NCBI GenBank assembly: GCA_020226215.1
Contig: CM035236.1
Location: 56,543,057-56,607,056 of the forward strand
Length of the DNA: 64,000 nt
From: Sindora glabra
Lineage: Eukaryota; Streptophyta; Magnoliopsida; Fabales; Fabaceae
Direction: 5' to 3'
Both the position numbers and the translations under genes were made by a program. Positions 36,865 through 48,284 of the stretch are shown piece by piece. The notes below the pieces were generated by a model that did not search any database, had not been told where the DNA came from, and saw only the letters and a list, made by a program, of their open reading frames with translations. How positions within the stretch are numbered: position 1 is the stretch's first letter; every line of letters starts with the position of its first letter.

Positions 36865-38639
36865 TTTCCTAATTTCTATAAAATAATTTTAAATAACAAA
36901 TAAAAGAAATAAATGAAGCATAAAAAATGAAAATAGTATTGAAATTTTAATGTTACAATAAGATAAAAACATATTTTCAATGTAAAATCTAACTTATTAT
37001 ATGTTAGATGTATTATAAGCTTAGTATGAAGTCTTATACTCTGATCTTTGAAGATGTCTTAGGTGGAAGGAGTTTATTATATGGTGCTACTACTTTAAAT
37101 ATAAATTAGTTTATACCTAATAAAAAAAGTGTAAGAAGAATTTAATCTTTTATTTATTTGCATAGAAGGTGGAACGAAAGAAAACACTAGGAAACAAAAA
37201 GAGTGAGAAATAGTATCTTCCTTTGTCTGATACTCTTGTTGCAGGGTAGATAATGTATAGAAGAGAAAAGGAAAAGAAGGGTGGGGCACACAAAAAAGGA
37301 ATTTTTTTTTATCACACATGAATAATAATGAGTGAAAAACTTATTTATTATAATTTTACCCTTATTTTGTTTAAAAATTTATTTATTTACTAATATTAAA
37401 AAATAAATACTAAATAAATTAAATATTAAAAAATTTAATACACATTGATAAATATATGAAGTTAAGAATATTGTATTTTATAGTTTATGTTTTAAACTGA
37501 ATTGTAATTAAATGTTTTGTTTAAATAAACTTTCTTTCTAATTACATTTGGTATTCTATTCAATTTTTTCCTCATTATATAAGATATTTTTGTAAATTAT
37601 CTTTCACCCTAGGTACATAGATTAAGAGTATTCATAATTGTTGTTACTTGTTAATTTTGCATGTATTATCCATTATATTCTTCACATTAAATTATGTTTC
37701 ACCCCCATTTCTCATTCTAATACAAATTGTTGCCTAATTTTATTTGCGCAATGGGATTACAAAAAGATTGTATAATGAAAAATATTTTTTCAAACCCTAA
37801 TTTACTACGTTATACATAATAATTATTTTAGGATTGCAATTTGATTTTACAGTTTAATTGTAATTTCAATTTATATATTTATAATAATGTAAGAGATGAA
37901 TGTAAGTAACATTATTTTTATCATAATTTTTTTTTGGTAATATGCTTTTATTATAATTTTTCTTCAACCATACAAATAATTTCTTTCCAGACTTTACCAA
38001 AAGCAGAGAATAATGTTTAAATCAAGTATCAAAAGAAATTAGCCTTACACAAAATTAGTGGTTTAACACAATCTGTGGGGTGAGTTTTATAAATATGGAT
38101 TCTAATCATAATAAAAAAAGTAATTTATAAACCTTTTTATGGATATTTAATTAATAATTGTTTTTTATTTTTATTTATTAAATATATATTTATAAAATAC
38201 ATAAATATGATGAATTATAATTATAGTTGTTGTTGGCCATAATTAAAATGTTAAAGAAATATATTAAATTGAAGAATAAAATTATCATTTAACTTAATTT
38301 AATATTTTTCTTTTTTTACTTTTTTTTTACTAAGAAAGTAAGGAAAAGTTATTTTCTTATTCTTTTCTATTTTCTAGTTGTTTGCACACCCAAACAAGTA
38401 AAGAGAAATGTCCTTTTTTTAAAATTATTTTCTTTTCTCTTTTTTTATTTTTTTTATATCCAAACGGAGTGTAAATGTAAAAAATGAAAAAGTAATTGGC
38501 TCTTAATTACTTTTTGCTCACTTTCTTCCCCTCAAATGTGGGGGTTCGTAATTCTATGAATCCACTCTATATTAAAAATGAGTAAATAATTATTCTCTTC
38601 TTAAAAAAATGCAAATAGCATTTGAAAACAAATTATATT
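36865..38639. other. AT-rich intergenic DNA
   Basis: No gene is visible. The 74-codon frame at 37095-37319 is an AT/CT-rich chance frame. A patch at about 38380-38560 has pyrimidine runs and CCAAACGGAGTG, without any interpretable structure. Confidence 0.5.
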
Positions 38640-39090
38640 ATACGTCAACTTCTCGATTGGGCGTTGACGAACCTAAACATTGGTACACCGGCTAGCTTGA
38701 TAGTTTAGCGGCTGCAATTAATCAAAGTCATAATTAAACGAAGATGATAGAAAATAACGCGTCATTAAGTCAAAGAATGTGATAATTAAATGACATTCCA
38801 ACTTTCGTAATTTAACCGTTTCTATAATAACTTACAAAACTCCACAAGCAGCGAGTGAGTAATGGCGCGTGATGAAGAATCAACTTTATGATAAATTAAT
38901 TAAATGTCAGCTCTGCCCCACACGAAGGAGACCATTTGACCAAAACGGCCCCGCCGTCGACGTCAGACACCACCTCAAACCCATAAAAAATTAACCGGCC
39001 ACCACTTTTAAAAGCTGCAAGCTGCTTAATCAATCTAACGCCATCAGTGCCACCGTTTCCATACCAGTAATTTATGCAAAAAATAAATTA
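38640..39090. promoter_or_regulatory. Promoter-like GC-richer island, no gene attached
   Basis: This block is markedly less AT-rich than its surroundings. It holds a W-box (TTTGACC, 38935-38941), a TGACGTC-type element (GACGTCA, 38959-38965) overlapping GTCGAC, and further TTGAC cores. No convincing TATA box or frame follows. LINE 3 begins about 100 bp downstream. It may be the remnant of a promoter whose gene is gone or displaced. Confidence 0.3.
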
Positions 39091-39179
39091 CTATATAAAA
39101 GTATTACAAATTGCCCTACATATGAAATAACAAGAAAAAAATGAGAAGTAAAATCATTATTTTTTTAAAAAAATAAAAA

Positions 39180-40390
39180 GCTTAAGCATGATTTTTCTTA
39201 TCTTTCATGAAAAAATAAACTTACCTTATATTTATGAATATTTATTTTTAAGTTCTTATTATTGATTAGCTTAAGTAAATTATTTACGGATTTTATCACA
39301 TGACCAAAATTGTTGATTTGAAAAAGAAAATTAACTATAATTTGATCATTCCTTCGAACAAGTTTTGTTCTTGAAAAATTCATTTACGATAATATTATTA
39401 TTGCATAAAAATGATACATGTCATAGGGAATATGATATGAAGAATAGGCTTTGTTACAATTAAAGTTAACTTGGAAAAAGGTTATGACAAGTTAACTCGA
39501 GATTTCATTTAAGAGTTCTTGACTCAACTTCAGTGGGATCCTTATTATATCAATCTTATTATGAGATTCATCTCTACAATTTCTTATAATGTATAATGGA
39601 ATAGAAGTAAAATGGAAAATTTTATCCTTTCAAGGGTCTATAATAGGGAGATCCCTTATCACTACATTTATTTGTTCTTTATATGAATAAGTAGTCTCAT
39701 ATAATATTTTAAGAAGTTGAAAATAAAAATTGGACCCCTCAAAATGCAAGTTGAAATGGGTTAGGTAGCTTCCATCTCATATTTGTTGATGATTTATTAC
39801 TATTTGATGAAGCTTTCTATTAGCAAATTGAAATTATGATGTCTTGCCTAGATAGGTTTGCTAGAATGTGGGAACAAAAATTAAATCATGGAAAAACTAA
39901 TGTTTATTCTCTAGAAATGTGAAGCAAGAGTTAAGAGATAAGATTCTAGAGATATATGGCATTATTGTTTCATCTAACTTGGGAACGTATCTTAGATTTC
40001 CTTTGATTTGCAAGAGAGTCACCTAGAATACCTATTTTCACCGAACTTAGAAAATTAATAATAAGTTGGCAGGATGGAAGTTTGTCTATGGCTAGAAGGG
40101 TTATCCTTGCACAATCCATAATAGGTGCTATTCCAATCTATTCAATGCATACTTCTACTATTCTATTAATTACTTTATTAAAAATTGAGAAACTTTAATA
40201 GACTCTTGTGAGGGATCACACACCAAATGGAAGAAGATTGCATACTATTTCTTGGGAAGCTATGTGCTTGCTAGAAAATCTAAGAGGATTAGAATTTTAT
40301 AATTTAATATGTATGAATAACTTTTACCTTATGAGGTTGGTGTAGAAGCTTGTTTTAGGTGAAGAATCTTTATGGATAGTGATTATAAGG
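39180..40390 (+). pseudogene. LINE 3, reverse transcriptase part (left half)
   Basis: Plus-strand frames give, in order, GFVTIKVNLEKGYDKLTRDFI (the KVDLEKAYD motif), a QGDPLS-like NRGDPLS, IFVDDLLLFDEA at about 39780-39815 (FADD box with DD intact), NLGTYLRFPL and RVT, then SLSMARRVILAQSI. The last residues before the break are SLWIVIIR. Stops and shifts occur throughout, and the N-terminal palm and the endonuclease are missing. The frame is cut at 40390 and resumes at 45279. Confidence 0.85.
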
Positions 40391-40812
40391 TGTAGGCTTT
40401 GGTAACTCACACCTAAGAGAGGATGAATTAAGTGTTTTAAAACTTTTATCGATTTTGAAATCTTCTTTGAAAAGCTTTTTATTTTGGGAAGCCATAAGAA
40501 TAATTTCAATTCAAATAATTCCTTGAGAGCTTTATGAAGATGTTTACACTCAAGATATGATAATTCAAAGAATTAGTGCAAATTAACTCATTCAATTATG
40601 TTGGCCTAGGCAACCCACACCTAAGAGGATTCGGTGTTATTGAAACTTTTCTTATTTTTGAAATTTTTTTGAAAACCTTTTGATTTTGAGAAGTTATGAG
40701 AATAATTTTAATTCAACCAATTCCAAAAAAGTTTTATGAAGATCTTTGTACTCAAGATATGATAATTCTAAGAACTAGTGCAAACTAACTTATTCCATTT
40801 TGCATAAATAAA
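40391..40812 (+). repeat. Tandem duplication of about 210 bp at the left end of the insertion
   Basis: 40391-40600 and 40601-40812 share ACACCTAAGAG(A)GGAT, TTTTATGAAGAT and ACTCAAGATATGATAATTC in the same order. A shorter direct repeat follows at 40802-40893 (GAAATCAATCCAAGATAATT twice). Confidence 0.8.
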
Positions 40813-41769
40813 TTATTAGGAAATCAATCCAAGATAATTCAATTCCACTATGCACAAACAAATTACCAAGAAATCAATCCAAGATAATTCAATAAAAAAG
40901 TTTACACATAACATATAACAATTCAATACACTTGTGCAAAGTAACTCAATCAATTATGCATAGATAAGAATTAAGAATTAATGTATATATTGATTTCTTT
41001 TTCAATTATTAAACTAACAAGATTAACATTGAAGCATAATGTATTTAGCAATTAACAACAATAAAAATAGAGAATACAGCATAATATATTAGTAACCAGC
41101 AAAACAAAGTATATGCAGCAAGGAAAATAGAGCAAGTGCAGAAACAATAAAGAGACAAGGTAGAGAAATCAAATACAAATATTTATAGTGATTTTTTCCT
41201 TAGATATCCTTACAAGCTGTACATCTATTCTCCAAGCTTTTCAAGCTTGTGTTAATCCACTATCTCTTCAAGTTTCAGTTAGCACTTAAAGAAGCCTTAC
41301 AATTCCTTGCTCTTCCTTGAGCAAAAATTCTCTTTACAAGAGATACCTTACCCTCTCAAAGAATTTCAAAGGAATGCCTTACCCTTTATAAGTCTACTGT
41401 GATACAAGATGAATATCAACTCTAATATATTCTCTTAAAGAGTGGATGAAACAATTGAAGCACTAAGAATAGAATAATTTCATAAATTTGAGCTTAAATC
41501 ATGATTTGATAAAAGGTGTAAAATTATGTTAAAAAAATGAAGTTCAGGCTCTTTCTTGGTTATATTTGATATTTCTTAGCTTATACAGGAAGCCCATGGA
41601 GTAATATAGTCATTTGGGGTTATTAGAGATGAAAACTAACCATTACTAGCCATTATTCGCTCACTAGAACACTTAGAATTGATTGATGAATTAATTCAAA
41701 ATATTTAGGGTGCTCTTTGGATGTCCAGAATCGATTAGTGAATCGATTCACCTAAACAAAAAGGTAATA

Positions 41770-42310
41770 ACTTCTTCATTTTAAGTCTGTTTTAAGTAAA
41801 TGACCTATTGTTAAAAAGTTAATTGAGTCTACTTTCAAATAGGACTAGTTTCAAGCTCATATCTAATGTCATTTTTGAGATATGTTTAAAATAATAAGCA
41901 AAGGTCTGAAATAATGAATCTATGAAAATTTGATTTTGAGACTCAATTTGTATAAATCATAACTCTTTCATATCTTAGCCACTTTAGGCAAATGACTTAT
42001 TCATGGAAAGATATTTGAGTCTATTCTCATGAAAAAATAATTTCATGCTTATATCATTTGTATTTTTCAAGATATAATTAAAACAATAAGCACACATTAA
42101 AAAAGGTTAGAATGCAAAAAACTAATTTTTAGACTCAATTTGAAGATATCATAACTCTTTCATATATTGATCATTTTAAGCAAATGATATGTCTATGGAA
42201 AGCTCATTAAGTGTATTTTCATATGGAAAATGTGTGACAATTAAATCATGAGTATTTTATTAGATATGATCAAAAGAATGACTAAAGGTTAATATTAAAA
42301 ATATTATAAA
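41770..42310 (+). repeat. Three subrepeats of about 170 bp in unit 1
   Basis: Each subrepeat contains a CATAACTCTTTCATAT(C/A)TT-type start, AAGCAAATGA, GAGTCTA(C/T)T and AGATAT..TTAAAA. The same array recurs in unit 2 at about 44190-44600, so it predates the duplication of the larger unit. Confidence 0.7.
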
Positions 42311-44189
42311 CTAATATCTCATTAGTTTTTGAAATGTGCCCATAGGCTATCTTGTAAAAACATAATTGTGGGCTATCTTTTAAAATATTTTGATCAAGTT
42401 AAGATTATGAAAAATATGTTTGAGCTTTATATCATGAAATATTCTATTTTACAAGAAAGACTAAGCCTAAAATGGAAAACTATACCATTGAAGTGTTTAG
42501 GCTTTTCTTAATGCTTCCAAGCTTTCATACATTTTAATCTTCTCATTCTTTAATGCTTAGATCACATCTTCTTTCTTGTATTTTTTCCTTATTCTTGAGT
42601 TGAGCATAATGTGATCTTCTATTTCTTTGCTTCAATGCTAACTCTTTTTCATCTTGGACTTTCCTATATACAAGTTTATAAACCTTGTAAATAATATAGT
42701 TAGTCTAATCTAATATATCAAGATACAGATGGATGATTCATATAAAACCAATTAGCACAAGAACATGTATAATCATCCTTTTATATATTTTAATTAATCA
42801 TATACTTAGTAATGCTTATTTATAATATAACTCTTTTAACATATAATCAAGTATTGCTATTTCAACCATAGTATAGCATGTCTATTAAGGATTTTATAAT
42901 ATTTTGATATAAAGACATGCAATGCTATTGTAAACATTTAGTTATCATCATGCATATACAAGAACAAGCATAATCATTATATCATGTATATGCATCAACT
43001 ATAACATAGTATGTCTATTAAAGCTTGTACAATATATCACTTTAGCATAAGACATATAATGCTATTGTAACCATCTATTTATCATCATCAAAACTTATCA
43101 TATATAAGCTTGAGGTTAACAAGTTATACATAAAAAATCATTAAGAAACAAATACAAGATAATTTAATGAAGAGGTTTGCATACAACAAATAACAATTCA
43201 ATGTACTTGTGTAAAGTAACTTATTCAACTATGCATAAATAAAGAATTAATAAGTGTATGTATAGATAGATTTCTCTTTCAACCATTTAATTGCCTAAGC
43301 ATCATAGTCAACATTGAAGCACTTCAATAATTTCATCAATTATGCATAGATAAATTATCAAGAAGCATATGTATAGATATACATTCTTTTTAAGCATTTA
43401 ATCATCCAAACATCAACATAAGTATCAAAACACAATATATTCAACAAATAATAACAACAAAAATAGAGCATGTAACTAATAAAAATAGAGCATGATGGAA
43501 AAAAATAAAGAGATTTAAATTAAGAGATCAAGCACAAGAAGTTATAGTGATTCCCCCTTTAATAACTTCTTCAAGGTGTACATCCACTCTTTAAACTTTC
43601 CAAGCTTATGTTTTAGTCCACTATTCCTTTAAGTTTCAACTAGCATTTGAAGAAGCCTTAAAATGCTCTTACTTTTCCTTAAGAAAAATTTCTTTTTACA
43701 AGAGATATCTTACTCTTTTTAAGAGTTCTTAAAGGATACCTCACCTTTTATAATTATAAATTAACTTAAGATGAAGAACAACTTATATAACCTTTCTTAT
43801 AAAGTAGATGAAACAAATCAAGTGTTTAGAATTAAAGAATTTCATAAAGAAAAGCTTAAATCATGATTTGGATCAAATAAGGAATAAAATGATGTCAAAA
43901 GATGAATTTCAAGCTTTTTTTATGTTGTATTTAATATTTCTTAGCTTATATAAGAAGCCTATAGGACATTATAGCTATTTTGGACATTTGAAAATGAAAA
44001 CTAGTCATTTATAGTCGTTATGTACACATTAGGATAATTAGAATCAAGTGTGGAATTGATTTTGATAAATTTTTTAGCTTTTGGCTAACCAAAATTGAGT
44101 ATGTAATTGATTCTGATGAAATTTTTAGCTTCTATCTGACCAAAATTGATTGTGTAATTGATTTTCAAAGACAAAATTGTAGATTCAAT

Positions 44190-44600
44190 TTTAAAAAGTT
44201 ATAAGGTATTTGAGTCTGCTTTTAAATAAAATTAATTTCATGCTCATACTCAACTTTTAAAATTCATAATTCTTTCATATTTTAATCATTTTGAGCAAAT
44301 TACTTATTCATGAAAAGTTTTTTGAGTTTATTTTCATAAAAAAGTTCATATTCATATTGTTTATAGTTTTTGAGATATAATTAAGATAATGAGCAAAAAT
44401 CATAAAAGATTGGAAGGTAGAAAATTAATTTTTAGACTTAACTTGAAAAATTATAACTCTTTCATATATTGATCATTTTAAGCAAATGAATGATCCATAG
44501 AAAACTTTTTTACTTTATTTTCATATAAAGAAACTTGACAATTAAATCACAAATATTTTGTGACATATGATAAAAAAAAGTAACAAAAGATTAAAATTGA
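44190..44600 (+). repeat. Corresponding subrepeats of about 170 bp in unit 2
   Basis: The landmarks are ATAATTCTTTCATATTTTAA and ATAACTCTTTCATATATTGA, each followed by ATCATTTT(A/G)AGCAAAT and a TTTTCATA block. They align with the array at 41770-42310. Confidence 0.7.
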
Positions 44601-45278
44601 AAGGATAAAAAACCTCACATCTTATTAATTTTTGAAGTATCCTATAGGTTTTCTTGTAAAAATATGATTGTAGATTATCTCTTTAAAATATTTCAATCAA
44701 GACAAGATTTTAAAAATATGTTTGAGCCTTATATCATTAAAAAATTTATTTTACAAGAAAGTCTAAATCTAAAATAAAAAACTATACCAAAGAAGTCTTT
44801 AGACTTTTCTTTATTCTTTTAAACTTTCAAAACTTGAATCTTGTCATTTTTTAATACATGGATCATATCTTCTCTCGTGATTTTCTTCCTTGTGCTTGAG
44901 TTAAGCATAACATGATCTTCTATTTCTTTGCTTTAATATTAACTTTCATTTTACTTATTGGATTTTCTTATATAAAAGTTTATAAACTTTGCAAGCTATT
45001 TGATTTGTCCAATATAATATATCAAGATATTACTATGTAAGATTCATATATAACATATATAACAAATTAGTACAAAAATATGCATAATTATCATATCATG
45101 TATCTTGACGAATGATGATTGTATAATTCTTTTAACATATAATTAAGTATTGCTATTGCAACCATGATGTAGCATGTTTATTGAAGATTTTATAACACAT
45201 TGGTATAATGATGTGCAATGCTATTGTAACATTCATTTGTTATTATCAAAATATATCATATAAAACTTAAGGCTAACA

Positions 45279-46560
45279 TAAGGGGAAAATATTAGAAAAA
45301 TGATTACATGTGTAATACAAAAGCTATGAATGTTAATTCTTATCTTTGGAAGCATTTAACCAAAGTTTAGGAGAAAGTGATTATGGGTTCAATTAAAATG
45401 CTAAATAATGAATGTTCAACTAAATTTTGAGATGATATTTATGTTAGAACTTCTATTTGAGCAAGAGAGCAATTACAGCTATGTTGGAGAGAATGGAGTC
45501 TTTATCTAATAAGGCTTTTAACATTAAATCAATGTTTTATAGCCTTTTTCCAACATTTAATTAAGTTCATCTCCTTCGCGGAAGTATATATGGGCGTGGA
45601 GTCGGCCACATTGAATAAATATATTTCTTTGGAGGTGTTGTAAAGAGGGTTTGCTAACTAATGTTTTTCATCAGCAAAAAGGGCTTGATTCTACATTATG
45701 TTAGCATTACAAGAGGAGAAGTAAGGATGTACTCTATGTGTTAAGAAATTGCCTAGATATATGCAGAATTTGGCATGCACTCATCCATACTAGTAGCTAC
45801 TTGCCTTCTTTAATAGCAATTTGGCTAAATGGTTTTAGCTTAATCTCATGTCTTAAATTAGTAACAAAACTAATGTTGATTGGTTTATTATATAGGAGAT
45901 ATTAGCTTGGTGTTTTTGGAATTAGCTTAACAAATTGGTATTTCAAAATGAAAGCCAATGGCTTTAGGATACTATTCAGTATATTTTATGGTATGTTGGA
46001 CAGATTATCAATGCACAATTAACAGTAAATAACATGCATAAAGGCGATTATGTGACTATGGTTATTAGATGGAATCCTCCTTCTAATGGCAAGCTTAAAT
46101 TAAATATTGATGGAGCATTAAAGTTTAATTTGGGGAGAGCCAATTGTGGAGGTTTGCTTTTAGGAGATGACGTGTAATAGTCAAGTGGTTCTGTTTGCAA
46201 TTTAGGCATTTGTTCTTTTTATATTGTAAAGTTATAAGGTGTTTTACATAGTTTATAGACAACATGACAAGTGGGTTTTAAATTGATAATTTAAGAATTA
46301 GGTTCTTAACTTTTGGTTAAAAATCTTTTACATCAAGATTTGAAAGTTGTCATTTATCATAATTTTCAATTACAAATATACTAATTGGGTAACCTCTCTT
46401 ATTTTGAAGTAAGATTTGAGGTTGTAATTACTTAGTCATCCTCTAGTAGAATTAGGCTCCTTGTTATTAGTGATATAATTAGGCTTTCTAATCCTGTGTA
46501 ATTTTAGATTAATTTTTCTCTTCTTTGGACTTTGGCCTATTCAATTATAACAAAAAAAAT
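45279..46560 (+). pseudogene. LINE 3, zf-RVT and RNase H part (right half) with 3' end
   Basis: The LINE frame resumes as IRGKY after the insertion. NSYLWKHLTKV and a zf-RVT region follow (FLWRCC, then DVLYVLRNCLD, about 45600-45760). RNase H starts at 46072 with WNPPSNGKLKLNIDGALKFN and continues as GSVCNLGICSFYIVKL and LLVKNLLHQ to about 46370. The 3' tail reads TTTGGACTTTGGCC, then ATAACAAAAAAAA at about 46541-46559, a short poly(A). The frame has many stops. Confidence 0.85.
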
Positions 46561-46584
46561 TATTCTTTTTAAATATGGATATAA

Positions 46585-46774
46585 GTTCAATTCACTATTA
46601 ATGTAAATTAAATTTATACTATTAGTCACTTTTATGTTATTATATTAATAAAAAATTATTAAAATTTTTTATTATTATTAAAAAAATTTATTATTATTAT
46701 TTTTTAATAATATATTATTTTTCTTATTTATTAATTGCATAAAATATTTTGATTGATAATACATTAAATTTAAT
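46585..46774 (+). mobile_element. MITE-like TIR element, copy 4
   Basis: It carries TTCACTATTAATGTAAATTA on the left and ATTGATAATACATTAAATTT on the right, with TATTAATAAAAAATTATTAA and TTTTTAATAATATATTATTT between. It lies immediately downstream of the LINE 3 poly(A). Confidence 0.55.
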
Positions 46775-47239
46775 CTCTTTAAATATTATATTATATTTTA
46801 ATATATTTATTATATAAATTGAATTGAAATTAAACTTATATTAATTTTTGTCAAATTAACTAATTGAAATCTTATTTAACATATAAATTTCTCATTAAAA
46901 TTTTTTTGAGTATTAATAGAAAAATTAGTACATCCGGTGTCAGTATCACATGATTTTCATTTATTTTTAGGAGAAACATTATTCGTATTTTTAATATTTA
47001 TTCTTTTTTCATATTTTTTAATATCAAGATAAGTAGGAATTTATCCAATTTTTTTTTATAATTTTTATTTTTTTATTGATATAAAAAAGAGAATAAAATA
47101 GACGAGAGTATTGGAAAATGCACCTGATTTTATACTGTATTTGCATAAGGAAATAAATCACAAAATTTCAAAAGCTCTTTTTGTAGTATTTTTTATTTTT
47201 ATTATAATAAGAAATTATCAATTTAAATTGTTTTTGATT
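46775..47239. other. AT-rich DNA
   Basis: No feature recognised. Confidence 0.4.
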
Positions 47240-47339
47240 CATTTGAGGTAAATTCTTTTAAAAATAAATGTGAATAATTTATATATTAAAATTATAATTG
47301 GAAAAAGGGAAGGAGTAAATAGAAATATATAAATAAAAA

Positions 47340-47640
47340 GGACAAGAAGGATGTAGCGGGTTTGGATTGGACCACACCATCTTCTCGTGTCACAGAAGGT
47401 AGCGCCATAAAAGAAGATTGAAACGCCCCAAAAAATTAAACTGGCATAAACACTACCATGCCATCTTATCAGAAAATCAGGCCCTTCACATGTCAATATT
47501 GGTAGCAGTGGATACGTGGCATTATTGGGGCCTACATCCTCTCTTTCTCTACTATGTGGTAATAGTACTCGTGGGTTTCTTCTGATTTTCTTTTCTGAGA
47601 AAAATAAAACAGTCAATGCTAATGGGAAACGTTGCTGATT
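47340..47640 (+). promoter_or_regulatory. Second promoter-like GC-richer island
   Basis: A block unlike its AT-rich neighbours holds TACGTGGC (an ABRE/G-box-type core ACGTGGC at 47514-47520), CAATATTGG and ACATGTCAA. A pyrimidine patch (CCTCTCTTTCTCTAC, about 47537-47551) follows on the plus strand. No coding frame follows. The 125-codon minus-strand frame at 47239-47616 spans this island and has no recognisable domain. I regard it as a by-product of the different composition. Confidence 0.3.
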
Positions 47641-48284
47641 CTCTTTTCTTAATTAAAAAATGAAAATAGGCTAAATTATTATTTTCTTTATTCTAAATAA
47701 GATAACATGATTTTGATTGTTATTTAATTGAATAATTTTTTGGTTTCATTCTTCACCTGTTTAGTTAATTTAGTGTAATTTCATGATATTTTTATATCTT
47801 ATTTCTCATTTTCATATTTCTATATAAAAAATTGAATTCCAATAAATATAAGATCTACATTCCTTGCAAGAGAATGTATTATTCCCACATTTCTAATCAT
47901 TATTCTTTGGAACTCATCCATCTCTATCTTAGCCATTAGAATTATTAATATAAAATTATGTTGACTTAATTACAATTATAATTTTTAATGCATAAATTAT
48001 TTGCATTTGATTTTCTTAAAAAGAATATTTTATTTTAATCACCTTGATATAAAAATTAGAGCAAATAGATCCAAATTATTGATTTGCATCAAATTAAAGA
48101 CTAGAAAAATTTTAATTAATACATAAAATTCTTGTGAGGATTCAACCAAGCAAATATTATAAGATGAAATTAGTAAAATTTATTTTATTGAGTTAAAAAT
48201 TGTAAATTATATGATATGTTGATAATGGAAAAATTTACAATACTATTCAAAGCGGATTACTATATTTATTTATTTATTTTGGTA
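47641..48284. other. AT-rich DNA
   Basis: No gene or repeat recognised. The 3' tail of LINE 4 begins at the right edge, marked by TATTTATTTATTTATTTT near 48262-48279. Confidence 0.4.

Larger units (their letters stand above)
40391..45278 (+). mobile_element. 4.9-kb TG...CA insertion with an internal tandem duplication, inside LINE 3
   Basis: The insertion starts TGTAGGCTTTGGTAACTC and ends TTAAGGCTAACA. The exact 5-bp target duplication TAAGG is at 40386-40390 and 45279-45283. No protein domain is visible. It is built of a leading part of about 460 bp, then two related units of about 2.2 kb (40850-43121 and 43122-45278), both ending in (A)GG(C/T)TAACA. Each unit contains an ATAGAGCA-rich stretch, a TTATAGTGATT(C/T)CCC block with GTACATC(C/T)A before it, and a set of about 170-bp subrepeats. 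The ends and target duplication fit an LTR or a tandemly arrayed LTR; the superfamily is unresolved. Confidence 0.7.

Noticed and set aside
43808..44014. 68-codon plus-strand frame inside the 4.9-kb insertion
   Set aside because: Simple AT-rich translation with no counterpart kept in the sister unit.
47239..47616. 125-codon minus-strand frame
   Set aside because: It spans a composition change, has a hydrophobic low-complexity end and no domain; the region reads better as promoter-like DNA.
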